Of a stretch of DNA of 64,000 bases, positions 43,434-51,916 are shown one piece after another (the stretch's first letter is position 1; the number at the start of each line of letters is the position of its first letter). Below the pieces are notes generated by a model. That model did no database searches and was not told the origin of the DNA. It was given only the letters and a program-made list of their open reading frames with translations. The translations under genes were made by a program, and so were the position numbers. Source of the DNA: Tengunoibacter tsumagoiensis (GTDB lineage Bacteria > Chloroflexota > Ktedonobacteria > Ktedonobacterales > Ktedonobacteraceae); NCBI RefSeq assembly GCF_003967535.1, contig NZ_BIFR01000001.1, positions 1,797,001 to 1,861,000 on the forward strand, in the 5' to 3' direction.

Positions 43434-44597
43434 ATGCAGACCTTGCCTTTTCATCCACGGGGCTTTCGATCTTGCGCCAAAAATGTGGGCATTCGCGATG
43501 AGAGCCTTGACTTTACCGTCATTGCCTCCGATGTTCCCGCCTCAGCCGCTGCAATGTTTACACAGAATCGCTTCTGTGGAGCAGCCATTCCTGTTGGGCG
43601 CGAACATGTGGCAAATGGTCGTTTGCAAGCTTTTGTGATTAATAGCAAAAATGCCAACGTCGCCACTGGTGAACAAGGCATCCGCAATATTCGTGAGGTT
43701 GTGCGTCTGGTGGGAGAAGAGCTGGGTATTGCCCCTGAAGATATTCTTCCCTCCTCTACAGGTGTGATTGGTTGGCAGCTCCCAATGGAGAAGCTACGAG
43801 CTAGCATTCGGGGGTTCAGTGCTGAGATGCAACCAGGCTGCCTGCATGTCTCAGCGAGAGCAATTATGACCACAGATACGCGTCCCAAGATGCGCGCTCG
43901 TAAGATCGGGAATGCGGTCCTGGTGGGCATTGCCAAGGGGGTAGGCATGATAGAGCCCAACATGGCCACGATGTTAAGTTATTTTATGACTGATGCCCGT
44001 ATCGAGCCCGATCAGCTACAAGCCTGTTTAAAAGAAGCGGTCGACCTCTCCTTTAATATGCTTAGCGTCGATACGGATACCAGTACGAGCGATACTGTGG
44101 CGATCATGGCGAACGGTCTGGCTGGCGATGTAAACATGATTGAATTTCGGCAGGCTCTCTGCAAAATGGCAGTCGAGCTAACCAAAGATCTGGCCAGCGA
44201 TGGAGAGGGTGCGACCAAGCTGATAGAGGTTACAGTAGATGAGGCATCATCCTTTGGGCAGGCAAAGAGGATTGCAAAATCCATTGTCAATTCGCCGCTG
44301 GTGAAGACCGCCGTCTTCGGGGCTGATCCCAACTGGGGCCGAATCGCTATGGCCATCGGCAAGTGTAGCGAGCAAGAAGAGATCGACCCCGAGAAAGTTA
44401 CGATTGCTTTTGGCGATATCGTTGTTTATCGGGGCGAGCCAGTTGAGCATGTCAGCCTGGATCAGCTCAAGAGTTATCTCCACCATTCGGAGATTGAGAT
44501 TCACGTCTCCCTGGGATTAGGGCACGAGCAGGCAACCGTCTGGGGTTGTGATCTCACCTATGAATATGTTCGTATCAACGGAGAGTATACAAGTTAA
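43434..44597 (+). CDS. argJ: Bifunctional glutamate N-acetyltransferase/amino-acid N-acetyltransferase (ArgJ)
   Basis: 387 residues, AAGGAG 8 bases before the ATG. Arginine biosynthesis: moves the acetyl group from N-acetylornithine to glutamate. Motifs: AAMFTQNRFCGAAIPVGREH, GEELGIAPEDILPSSTGVIGWQLPMEKL, AKGVGMIEPNMATMLSYFMTDA (self-cleavage before Thr of MATML, which becomes the catalytic residue of the beta chain), DGEGATKLIEVTV, and the end ATVWGCDLTYEYVRINGEYTS. No other arg genes are in the window, so it is apart from an arg operon here. Confidence 0.95.
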   Translation: MQTLPFHPRGFRSCAKNVGIRDESLDFTVIASDVPASAAAMFTQNRFCGAAIPVGREHVANGRLQAFVINSKNANVATGEQGIRNIREVVRLVGEELGIAPEDILPSSTGVIGWQLPMEKLRASIRGFSAEMQPGCLHVSARAIMTTDTRPKMRARKIGNAVLVGIAKGVGMIEPNMATMLSYFMTDARIEPDQLQACLKEAVDLSFNMLSVDTDTSTSDTVAIMANGLAGDVNMIEFRQALCKMAVELTKDLASDGEGATKLIEVTVDEASSFGQAKRIAKSIVNSPLVKTAVFGADPNWGRIAMAIGKCSEQEEIDPEKVTIAFGDIVVYRGEPVEHVSLDQLKSYLHHSEIEIHVSLGLGHEQATVWGCDLTYEYVRINGEYTS

Positions 44598-44644
44598 AGC
44601 AATAAATGTATAAATGTATATTATTACATAATTAGAGTAAAAAA

Positions 44645-44789
44645 TTAGGAAAGGTCGCTCGTCTCTTTCCTGAATCGGGAAGCTCCGCCATGGTAGCACC
44701 CCCATAGGTATCGTTTCCAATGAAGCCATGGTGGGGCTCACACAGCGGAGGGGGACGAGAGGAAAGAGACAAGCGACTTTCCCTACTTG
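44645..44789. repeat. 63-bp dispersed repeat: inverted pair
   Basis: Right copy (44727-44789, reverse orientation) matches the two copies at 54945-55093: AAGTAGGGAAAG, TCGCTTGTCTCTTTCCTC, CCCCTCCGC and TGTGAGCCCCACCAT read on the minus strand. Left copy (44645-44706, direct) is more diverged: GTCGCTCGTCTCTTTCCT then GAAGCTCCGCCATGGTAGC. Together they can fold as an imperfect inverted repeat of 145 bases, like a small non-autonomous element. It is in the 850-base gap after argJ. Confidence 0.75.
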
Positions 44790-44830
44790 AAAGTGTATGA
44801 TATGATTATATAAGTTTGAGATGGCAAAAG

Positions 44831-44893
44831 CAGTAGGGAAGGTTGCTTGTCTCCTTCCAAAACGTGAAGCTCCGCCATGGTAGCCTCTCCATA
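44831..44893 (+). repeat. 63-bp dispersed repeat, single direct copy
   Basis: AGTAGGGAAGGTTGCTTGTC at 44832 onward, then GAAGCTCCGCCATGGTAGC and CTCCATA. Closest to the left copy at 44645-44706 (shared GAAGCTCCGCCATGGTAGC). Confidence 0.7.
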
Positions 44894-44992
44894 ACATTAT
44901 TTCCCATTGAACAATGGAAGGACTGATAGAGTGAAGTAGGAAGAGAGGAACGAAACCTCTATCTAACTTCATACGTTGACAAATTTTGTCGC

Positions 44993-45021
44993 TTGCATTC
45001 TGAAGGGGGCTCGGGTATACT
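44993..45021 (+). promoter_or_regulatory. Candidate promoter of the aminotransferase gene
   Basis: TTGCAT (44993-44998), 17 bases, TATACT (45016-45021). The transcript would start near 45028, giving a leader of about 420 bases before the gene at 45448. Within the leader a 31-codon frame begins at 45075 (MKATELPGKRRGGYIPKFYV...) without a clear ribosome site. I recognise no riboswitch. Confidence 0.5.
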
Positions 45022-45447
45022 GGATAGAAGAAACAGCTATGTTTTCTGCGCTTAACACAAAGATGGGTATCCTTATGAAGGCAACAGAGCTTCCTGGCAA
45101 ACGTCGTGGTGGGTACATTCCGAAATTCTATGTATTTCGTGGCTTCCATCTGTCCACGTGCTATCCCTGAGCTTCCCTCCTCCCCCTCAATAATCTTCTT
45201 CAAAGAGAAGAGGATGAGAACTTCCCAATTTTATACTGCATCTGGAGCTTCTTGCGCCCTTTTTTAAGGTGATGCTTGTTTAGCTACCAGTCTTCAATCA
45301 TTATACCCTTTTTTGTGAAAGGGACCCTTACCATCTCTTATGCAGGTGCCTGAAAGTGGACCATGTTTCACTGTACCTGTGTACCCAACAATGCGGGTTG
45401 GGGAAGAGTGTGGAACGCATTTGTCCGCATGACCAGAAAGGTTTTTT

Positions 45448-46848
45448 ATGAGTACCGATGGATTACTAAAGGCCCTGAACGATTCACAGCGCTATCTAGA
45501 TGTTGTCCACAAGCCACATCTTGGCAAGAGCGAGGCCGAGTGGTTAATTGAGACAACCGTCAGTAACTTTGCAAAGTATTATAATAGTGGCTTCATCGAA
45601 TATCGTAAGTCTGTCGCAGAGGCTGGCGATTTTGCCTCAGTCGAGTGGACTGGGAGTGGCGCAACATTTCGCGATGTACAGGGACGAGAGTTCATCGACT
45701 GCCTGGGAGGATTTGGTATTTTCAACCTGGGCTGGTCGCATCCTAAAGTCGTCGGGGCCGTTCAAGCGCAGTTACAGAAGAGCCCTCTTCCTACTCAGGA
45801 GCTCTTAGATCCACTGCGAGGTATGCTAGCTCATCTGTTAGCAGAGATTACTCCAGGTGATATTCAGTATAGCTTCTTTGTGGGGAGTGGAACCGAGGCG
45901 GTTGAAGGTGCGATGAAGCTGGCGAAACTCTATACACGGAAGAGTGGTTTTATTGCGGCTGTTCGCGGCTTTCATGGCAAGACGACAGGTTCGTTAGCCT
46001 TGACTGGCAAAGCCGTTTTCCGCCGACCAGCGATGCCACTGCATAACAACATCTATCATGTCCCCTACGGTGACGCCGATGCGGTTGAGCAACAACTGAA
46101 GATTGCACGCGAAGTTGGGAATGATATCGCAGCCGTTGTAATGGAGCCCATACAAGGAGAAGCGGGCGCGATTGTGCCACCAGATGATTTCTGGCCGCGA
46201 CTACGCCAGCTCTGCGACGAATATGAAGTACTGCTCATAGCTGATGAAGTGCAGACAGGAATGGGTCGCACTGGAAAGCTGTGGGGAGTGAACCATTGGG
46301 ATGTTGCGCCAGATATCATTACCTCAGCGAAGGCACTGGGTGGTGGCGTCATGCCAATTGGAGCCTTTATGGCGACCCCGAAGATCTGGAGCGTCTTTAA
46401 TAGTAATCCGTTTATTCATACCTCCACCACTGGCGGGAATCCGCTGGCCTGTGCAGCCGCCATAGCTGCTATCAACGTCACGCTTGAAGAAGGCTTATCT
46501 GAGCAGGCAGCAGAGAAGGGTGACTACTTTATCACAAAGTTGCGCGAGATTGCGAGCCGCCATAGCGATATCTACACAGATATTACGGGCAAAGGTCTGC
46601 TGATTGGACAGCACTTTGTAAACGACGATATTGGATATGAGATCGCCTCTGGCCTCTTCAAGAGGGGCGTACTGATCTCCGGTACGCTCAACAATTCGCG
46701 AGTCATCAGAATTGAGCCCCCTCTCGTCATCACTCGTGAAGAGATCGATACCATCTTAAATCGTCTGGAGGATACCATTCAAGGGCTTCATACCAGCGTC
46801 TCGGCTCCAATTGTTGGAGGCGGTGAGACCAATATTGTGGTGGCATAA
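45448..46848 (+). CDS. Putrescine-type class III aminotransferase
   Basis: 466 residues, AAAGG six bases before the ATG. PLP-dependent class III fold: GREFIDCLGGFGIFNLGWSHPKV, FFVGSGTEAVEGAMKLAKLYT, AVRGFHGKTTGSLALTGK, AVVMEPIQGEAGAIVPPDDFWPRL, LLIADEVQTGMGRTGKLWGVNHW, and ITSAKALGGGVMPIGAF with the PLP lysine. The N-terminal extension (KPHLGKSEAEWLIETTVSNFAKYYNSGFIEYRKSVAEAG) is the feature that separates putrescine aminotransferases (PatA/YgjG) from acetylornithine or 4-aminobutyrate enzymes, so putrescine conversion to 4-aminobutanal is the best guess. Single gene with a long leader. Confidence 0.8.
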   Translation: MSTDGLLKALNDSQRYLDVVHKPHLGKSEAEWLIETTVSNFAKYYNSGFIEYRKSVAEAGDFASVEWTGSGATFRDVQGREFIDCLGGFGIFNLGWSHPKVVGAVQAQLQKSPLPTQELLDPLRGMLAHLLAEITPGDIQYSFFVGSGTEAVEGAMKLAKLYTRKSGFIAAVRGFHGKTTGSLALTGKAVFRRPAMPLHNNIYHVPYGDADAVEQQLKIAREVGNDIAAVVMEPIQGEAGAIVPPDDFWPRLRQLCDEYEVLLIADEVQTGMGRTGKLWGVNHWDVAPDIITSAKALGGGVMPIGAFMATPKIWSVFNSNPFIHTSTTGGNPLACAAAIAAINVTLEEGLSEQAAEKGDYFITKLREIASRHSDIYTDITGKGLLIGQHFVNDDIGYEIASGLFKRGVLISGTLNNSRVIRIEPPLVITREEIDTILNRLEDTIQGLHTSVSAPIVGGGETNIVVA

Positions 46849-46860
46849 ATACCAGTGCCC

Positions 46861-47190
46861 AACCTGATGGCCGTTTGTGACGCGCTCTCCCTCGGCGCAA
46901 GAGGGAAAGATGGCGAGTGCTCGGCCATCATTCATGATGGTTGCGACGATCCTATGGTGGGATAGGGGAGAAAGGTGACATTCTCCGGCCATCATTCATG
47001 ATGGTCGCAGTGGCCCGATCCTTCGGTCTTTGGTTGGGCAGGGGGAGAAAGGTGACATTCCTCGGCCGTCATTTATGATGGCCGTTGCGACCCTCCGCCC
47101 TGTGTCCCCATCTTCTCTCTCTTATGCGATAAATCGCGCTGTATAAGCGATTTATCGCATAAAGAAGGTAGGGCCCATCATTCATGATGG
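46861..47190. repeat. Palindromic intergenic repeat array
   Basis: The core CATCATTCATGATGG inside GGCC-type arms recurs at 46922-46940, 46986-47004, 47063-47081 (one variant, GTCATTTATGATGG) and 47173-47190, with a partial at 46864-46872. Two copies are preceded by GGAGAAAGGTGACATTC. Between the third and fourth is a 16-bp hairpin (47122-47137 with 47147-47162), probably a terminator. The array fills the gap between convergent aminotransferase and cupin genes. Intervals of 64, 77 and 110 bases rule out CRISPR-like regularity. Confidence 0.7.
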
Positions 47191-47214
47191 CCGAGGAGAA
47201 CCATTCGACTCTGT

Positions 47215-47574
47215 TCAGGCTTTTGGATGATCCTTATGGATCTCGCTGGGGCTGGGTGTCATGGTTATTAACACAAGCGCATCCGTTTTAGCTGTAACCT
47301 CATGTAAAGCATGACCACGGACCTCTAGAATTGTACCAACCTTCAAATCATGTGGCTGACCCGAAGCCGTAAAGGTGATCTCGCCCTGGATAACCTGGAC
47401 CAGCAAATTGCTGGGATTGGTGTGAGCGGGCAAGGTCTGCCCCGCTTTAAAGCTAAATAGAAGCAACCGGGCACTTCCATTATCCGAGAGAATCTGCGGA
47501 TGAGGTTTTGCGTCATCATATTTTGCCAGTTGGGATAGATCGTAGACTTGAGCTGATGCGCTTGTATATCCCAT
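47215..47574 (-). CDS. Small cupin-domain protein
   Basis: 119 residues, GAGGAG 6 bases before the ATG. Single cupin barrel: LLLFSFKAGQTLPAHTNPSNLLVQVIQGEITFTASG (motif 1, with one His and a Gln/Glu instead of the usual HxH) and GTILEVRGHALHEVTAKTDALVLI (motif 2, His). The binding site is partly altered. The URO-D family gene starts 36 bases upstream on the same strand, so they form an operon. Role unknown; possible metabolite sensing or isomerisation. Confidence 0.8.
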   Translation of the reverse strand: MGYTSASAQVYDLSQLAKYDDAKPHPQILSDNGSARLLLFSFKAGQTLPAHTNPSNLLVQVIQGEITFTASGQPHDLKVGTILEVRGHALHEVTAKTDALVLITMTPSPSEIHKDHPKA

Positions 47575-47610
47575 GAAACTCCTCCTCTTGTTGTAGGTAG
47601 TAAAAACAGC

Positions 47611-48567
47611 TTAGCTAAGCTTCTCAACCAGTGTACGTGCAGTAGAGAGCCATTCCTCAGGAGTGTCATCTGGAATGGAGCAGCCATTGGCAAGAATAAG
47701 ATGATGACCTTTCGTCTGGGCAATGGCGCTTAGGATCTCGTTCTCCAACTCCACAGCACTTCCATGTGTTAAAGGGCCTCGCTCTGCCAGCCCTCCCATC
47801 AGACACTTATCCGTTAACTCGTGAGCCTCGCTCAGACCAGGGCCAGTCAAACGATCGCTCCAACTAATTGCAGAGACTGGATAATCAGCAAAGATATCGA
47901 AGTGAATCTCATCGTTCACCTGATTGGGCTCAGCATGAATATGGACGATATTCAGCCATCCCGTTTGAGCGCCATCCAGCGCCTCAAGATCATAGGGTCG
48001 GCCAAACTGAAGATACTCATCGGGAGTTAGATCAGCGCTGGTTGCGCCCATGCAAGAGAAGAAGATGCCACTGGCTCCAGATGAGATAGCTGCATCCATC
48101 AGCTGGCGGAGATTGGCTGCAATTGTGCCCAGACCCTCTTCAATGGGTTGGGGATTGCGGCGGATCTCCGCTAGAGCCTTCTGCTTGCCCATAAACTGTA
48201 GCAGATAGGTAAGAGGACTAAATAACGTTAAAATGATGGGATACTCTTCGCCAAGCTGGCTACGTAATAGACGAATACAGTGCAACTGCTCGCGGAAACT
48301 CGGCGTCTCTAGATCCAGCCTTGGGAGCATGCGGACCTGATCGGCTTCAACCAGTTGTGCAGCTGGTTCAGGATAGGGGAGATCGGGCATAATTTTAATG
48401 ATATCCAGATCAAACTTCTGGTGGAAAAACTCCAGCGTCGCTGCAGCCAGACGCTCACCGGAACCCTCTGGGTGAAAATGATGCCAGAAGCAGAATGGAA
48501 CGCGATCCACTGCCAGACCCTGTAGGGCAGCCGCCACACGCTGGCGAGGAGTCATACTGATAGCCAT
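47611..48567 (-). CDS. Uroporphyrinogen decarboxylase (URO-D) family protein
   Basis: 318 residues, GGAG about 10 bases before the ATG. Opens TPRQRVAAALQGLAVDRVPFCFWHHFHPEG, like HemE/MtaA, and continues LGEEYPIILTLFSPLTYLLQF, ISSGASGIFFSCMGATSADLTPDEYLQFGRPYD and a terminal HHLILANGCSIPDDTPEEWL (HemE-like NxGC..P segment). The N-terminal HemE signature (RQAGRYLPEY) is absent, so heme synthesis is unlikely; members of this kind act as methyltransferase partners or have unknown function. Sits between a small membrane protein and the cupin gene on the same strand. Confidence 0.8.
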   Translation of the reverse strand: MAISMTPRQRVAAALQGLAVDRVPFCFWHHFHPEGSGERLAAATLEFFHQKFDLDIIKIMPDLPYPEPAAQLVEADQVRMLPRLDLETPSFREQLHCIRLLRSQLGEEYPIILTLFSPLTYLLQFMGKQKALAEIRRNPQPIEEGLGTIAANLRQLMDAAISSGASGIFFSCMGATSADLTPDEYLQFGRPYDLEALDGAQTGWLNIVHIHAEPNQVNDEIHFDIFADYPVSAISWSDRLTGPGLSEAHELTDKCLMGGLAERGPLTHGSAVELENEILSAIAQTKGHHLILANGCSIPDDTPEEWLSTARTLVEKLS

Positions 48568-48599
48568 AGGCGATCTCCTTTTTTTCTACTACAACGACT

Positions 48600-48824
48600 T
48601 TAATACTGTTCCTGTTCCTGCTCCTCTAGAACTGGCGGTTGTTGTTGAGGTGGAAGTGTAATAGGAGTGAGCCCCTGTTCATAGCGCGTCTTATCGTAAT
48701 CGAACTGCGTCTGAGCGCGCTGTGTCAGCAACTCATCGCACCAGCGGGCAATTAACGTTCCCAATACTGCGCCACTGGCCAGGGCTACGACCTTAATGAC
48801 TGCCGTCCCTACATTATTGCTCAT
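48600..48824 (-). CDS. Small membrane protein of unknown function
   Basis: 74 residues, AAGGGA 6-7 bases before the ATG. One N-terminal helix (VIKVVALASGAVLGTLIARW), then a charged region and a Gln/Pro/Glu-rich tail. No family recognised. Same strand and 32 bases upstream of the URO-D gene, so it probably leads that operon. Confidence 0.6.
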   Translation of the reverse strand: MSNNVGTAVIKVVALASGAVLGTLIARWCDELLTQRAQTQFDYDKTRYEQGLTPITLPPQQQPPVLEEQEQEQY

Positions 48825-49202
48825 AGTTCATCCCTTTCATCTGCACTGTTTAAAGACAAGGTGTTACATGGTCTTTTGCTACGTTCTTAGCACGTACTGG
48901 CGTAGCCTACGGGTTCATGGCCTTATATGGATTCCATGCAGCAAGATGACGCACTCTAGCCATCCTTAGTTTGTTATTATAGTATACGACCATACCCCCC
49001 CTTTAGGATGGAAACATTGGAGATAGTATTCTCTCTCTTATGAAATTTGGATGAACATTCTCATTTTAGTTTACCCATAAGGGGGATGAGAAGAGAAATA
49101 ATTACGGGAAACTATGCTGTATGTGTTAGAATCAGCATCAAAGTTTTCTTTTGTGGGGAAGTGGTTTAGTGATTGCTTACAGCGATTGAGGAGGGGTCTG
49201 AG
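48825..49202. other. Divergent intergenic region before ade
   Basis: No gene and no purine riboswitch that I can recognise. The frame opening at 49173 lacks a ribosome site; the strong GAGGAGGGG before 49203 decides the ade start. Confidence 0.45.
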
Positions 49203-50939
49203 ATGAAGAATGTGCAACGGCGTATCCAGATAGCAAGGGGACAGCACTATGCAGACCTCGTGCTGCGTAACGCGATGCTGGTAAATGTCTGTAGTGGCGA
49301 GTGTTATCCTGCCGATGTAGCAGTGGCAGATGGGAGAGTGGTAGGGATAAGCGAACCGGGAGCTGGCTATAGAGGCGTTACAGAGGTTGATCTAACAGGG
49401 CGGTGGCTTGCTCCCGGGCTGATGGACGGGCATATGCATATTGAAAGTACTATGTTGGTCTTGCCTGAGTTTGCTCGTCTGGTTGTACCTCGAGGTGTAA
49501 CGACCGTTATGTTGGACCCACATGAATTCGCGAACGTCATGGGCGTTGCGGGAATTCGTTATGTTCTGGAGTCTGGGCGTAATCTTCCTCTCTCTGCGTA
49601 TGTGATGCTATCTTCCTGTGTTCCTGCATCTTCATTTGAGAGCCCCTATCAGGTTCTGCTGGCTGAAGATCTGCTGCCTTTGCTTGATGATCCTCAGGTG
49701 CTTGGTCTGGCGGAGATGATGAATATTCCAGGCGTATTGGGAGGGGATGAGCAGGTTCTTGCCAAGATAGCGGCAACCTTGCAGCATGGATTGGTCGTGG
49801 ATGGACATGCGCCAGGGGTGAATTCATTTGACTTAAGCGCCTACGCAGTCGCAGGGATTATGTCTGATCATGAATGCGTTACAGCGGAAGAGGGGCGGCA
49901 ACGCCTTCGCCTGGGTATGTGGCTGATGATCCGTGAAGGCTCGGCTGCTCGTAATCTTGAGGCCTTATTGCCACTGATTCAAGAGCTTCATCCACCACGA
50001 GCCTTCTTTGTCACAGATGATCGCGATCCACAGGATCTCACCAGCCGTGGCCATATCGATTCCATGGTGCGTCGAGCAATCGAGTTAGGGCTCGATCCAG
50101 TTGAAGCGATTCGGCTGGCTTCCTATAATACTGCTCAATATTTTCGCTTGTATGATCGGGGTGCGATTGCCCCTGGCTCTATTGCAGATCTCGTTGTATT
50201 GGATGATCTCAGGAGCTTTCAGGTTGCAGCAGTGTATAAAGCGGGTCAACTGGTAGCGAAGGATGGAACGCTTCTCCCTGGCCAGGTGCCAGAGACCTTG
50301 CCAACTGTTGAGGCTGCGACAGGGACCATTCATATTGGCACGATCACCAAAGACCATCTGCGTATTCCCGGTCGCCCTGGACTGGTGGAAGTGATTGGCA
50401 TTGAGCCGGGGCAGATTATTACTCGGCACTTGCGGGAAGAGGCTCCCTTGTTTGAAGGAGCGGTGGTTGCTGATCCTGCTCGTGATCTACTGAAGCTGGT
50501 AGTGATAGAGCGACACCACGCCAGCCAGCGTGTTGGTCTGGGCCTTGTAAAAGGTTTCGGGCTGCACAAGGGAGCGATTGCTTCCAGTGTTGCTCATGAT
50601 GCTCATAATATAGTCATTGCGGGCGCATGTGATGACGATATTCTGCGTGCAGCATATGCTCTAGAAGAGATGGGAGGAGGCTTTGCCTGTGTTGTAGATG
50701 GTCTGGTGCGTGCTCGCGTACCATTGCCAATTGCAGGCCTGGTCTCGCCATTGCCCGTTACTGAACTGGTGCAGCAACTGCATACATTAGATGCCGTCGC
50801 AGCCGAGCTAGGATGTCGTTTAGAGCATCCTGGTATGACGCTGAGTTTCCTCTCTCTCTCGGTCATTCCGTCGCTGAAACTGACGGATCAAGGTCTGATA
50901 GATGTGGAGACATTCACACTTAGCCCGCTACAAAGGTAA
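49203..50939 (+). CDS. ade: Adenine deaminase
   Basis: 578 residues, ATG at 49203 with GAGGAGGGG five bases upstream. Converts adenine to hypoxanthine and ammonia. Amidohydrolase motifs: GRWLAPGLMDGHMHIESTML (metal HxH), TTVMLDPHEFANVMG, VVDGHAPG, IMSDHECVTAEEGRQRLRLGMWLMIREGSAARNLEALLP and the adenine-deaminase C-terminal block (HHASQRVGLGLVKGFGLHKGAIASSVAHDAHNIVIAG). The following two genes, 5 and 3 bases apart, encode a xanthine dehydrogenase-type enzyme that could use the product. Confidence 0.95.
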   Translation: MKNVQRRIQIARGQHYADLVLRNAMLVNVCSGECYPADVAVADGRVVGISEPGAGYRGVTEVDLTGRWLAPGLMDGHMHIESTMLVLPEFARLVVPRGVTTVMLDPHEFANVMGVAGIRYVLESGRNLPLSAYVMLSSCVPASSFESPYQVLLAEDLLPLLDDPQVLGLAEMMNIPGVLGGDEQVLAKIAATLQHGLVVDGHAPGVNSFDLSAYAVAGIMSDHECVTAEEGRQRLRLGMWLMIREGSAARNLEALLPLIQELHPPRAFFVTDDRDPQDLTSRGHIDSMVRRAIELGLDPVEAIRLASYNTAQYFRLYDRGAIAPGSIADLVVLDDLRSFQVAAVYKAGQLVAKDGTLLPGQVPETLPTVEAATGTIHIGTITKDHLRIPGRPGLVEVIGIEPGQIITRHLREEAPLFEGAVVADPARDLLKLVVIERHHASQRVGLGLVKGFGLHKGAIASSVAHDAHNIVIAGACDDDILRAAYALEEMGGGFACVVDGLVRARVPLPIAGLVSPLPVTELVQQLHTLDAVAAELGCRLEHPGMTLSFLSLSVIPSLKLTDQGLIDVETFTLSPLQR

Positions 50940-50944
50940 GGCGT

Positions 50945-51913
50945 ATGCTACTGAAGCTCGTTGAATATCATTGGGCTGAAGACATCGATGATGTGCTTCT
51001 CTTATTGGGGCGACTTGATGTAAAAACGGTGCCGCTAGCTGGTGGCACTCATCTGCTCAGTTTACAGGATGAGACTATTGAAGCCGTTGTCGATCTCCGA
51101 GATTTAGGGCTTGCTTATATTTCAGAGGATCGTCAGGGGCTTCATATTGGAGCCATGACTACATTGCAACAGCTTGCCGATGAGCCACTTTTGAAGGAAT
51201 TTGCTTCTGGCCTGCTGGCCAGGTCTGCTCTCCTCTCCTCATCCTCGCATTTAATTCGGAATGGAGCCACACTGGGTGGTACCCTGGGGGCTGGTATCGC
51301 TGCCCAGGCGGATCTACTGACCGTACTGGCGGCCTTAGATGCAGAAGTTGTGGTGCGTTCCGGCTCAAAAACACAGCTGGACCTCAGCGGAGGAACCTTG
51401 CAGCGTCCTGGCCTGCCACTGGCTGGTGTTATTTTTAAAGGGAAACAGGAGCGCCGCATTGCTTCAACTTCTTTGCAGCTTGAACGCAGGCCCAGTGAGC
51501 TCATAATTGAAGTCATCATTCCACATCCCTCCGTGGCATCGGGTGCCTCTTTTCAACGTGTAGCTCGGACTCCCAACGATGTTGCGCTCTTGAATGCTGC
51601 TGCGATAGTAGAGACGCAGAATGGTCTCTATTCTCGCGTGCGCCTGGCCTTTGGAGGACGGGGTATGGAGCCTGTCAGAATGCCTGTAGTTGAACGGCAA
51701 CTGGAGGGTCAGCCTGTCATTCAACCATTTAATAACACTGCTTTGATAGCGGCATTGCAGGCGGGAATGGTCAATTTTCGACCTGCTTCTGACCTGCTTG
51801 TGAGTGGTAGTTATCGACGGGTAAGTGCGATGAGTGTGGGCTATCGGGCTCTGGAAGAAGCCATGACAATCGCCTCCTGGCGCAGCATGTTGGCATCGGA
51901 AAAAGGGGTATAG
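50945..51913 (+). CDS. FAD-binding subunit of a xanthine dehydrogenase-type molybdoenzyme
   Basis: 322 residues; the AAGG ribosome site overlaps the end of ade. FAD_binding_5 domain: TVPLAGGTHLLS-type (VKTVPLAGGTHLLSLQD), LHIGAMTTLQQLADEPLL, SSSHLIRNGATLGGTLGAGIAAQADLLTVLAALDAEVVV. The C-terminal CO dehydrogenase flavoprotein domain follows (RTPNDVALLNAAAIVE, RLAFGGRGMEPVRMPVVERQLEGQP). It passes electrons between the iron-sulfur clusters and NAD or another acceptor. Middle gene of ade-FAD-Mo/FeS. Confidence 0.9.
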   Translation: MLLKLVEYHWAEDIDDVLLLLGRLDVKTVPLAGGTHLLSLQDETIEAVVDLRDLGLAYISEDRQGLHIGAMTTLQQLADEPLLKEFASGLLARSALLSSSSHLIRNGATLGGTLGAGIAAQADLLTVLAALDAEVVVRSGSKTQLDLSGGTLQRPGLPLAGVIFKGKQERRIASTSLQLERRPSELIIEVIIPHPSVASGASFQRVARTPNDVALLNAAAIVETQNGLYSRVRLAFGGRGMEPVRMPVVERQLEGQPVIQPFNNTALIAALQAGMVNFRPASDLLVSGSYRRVSAMSVGYRALEEAMTIASWRSMLASEKGV

Positions 51914-51916
51914 GCG

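Noticed and set aside
46861-47190. Possible CRISPR array
   Set aside because: Palindromes recur at 64, 77 and 110 bases with related linkers, there are only four copies and no cas genes.
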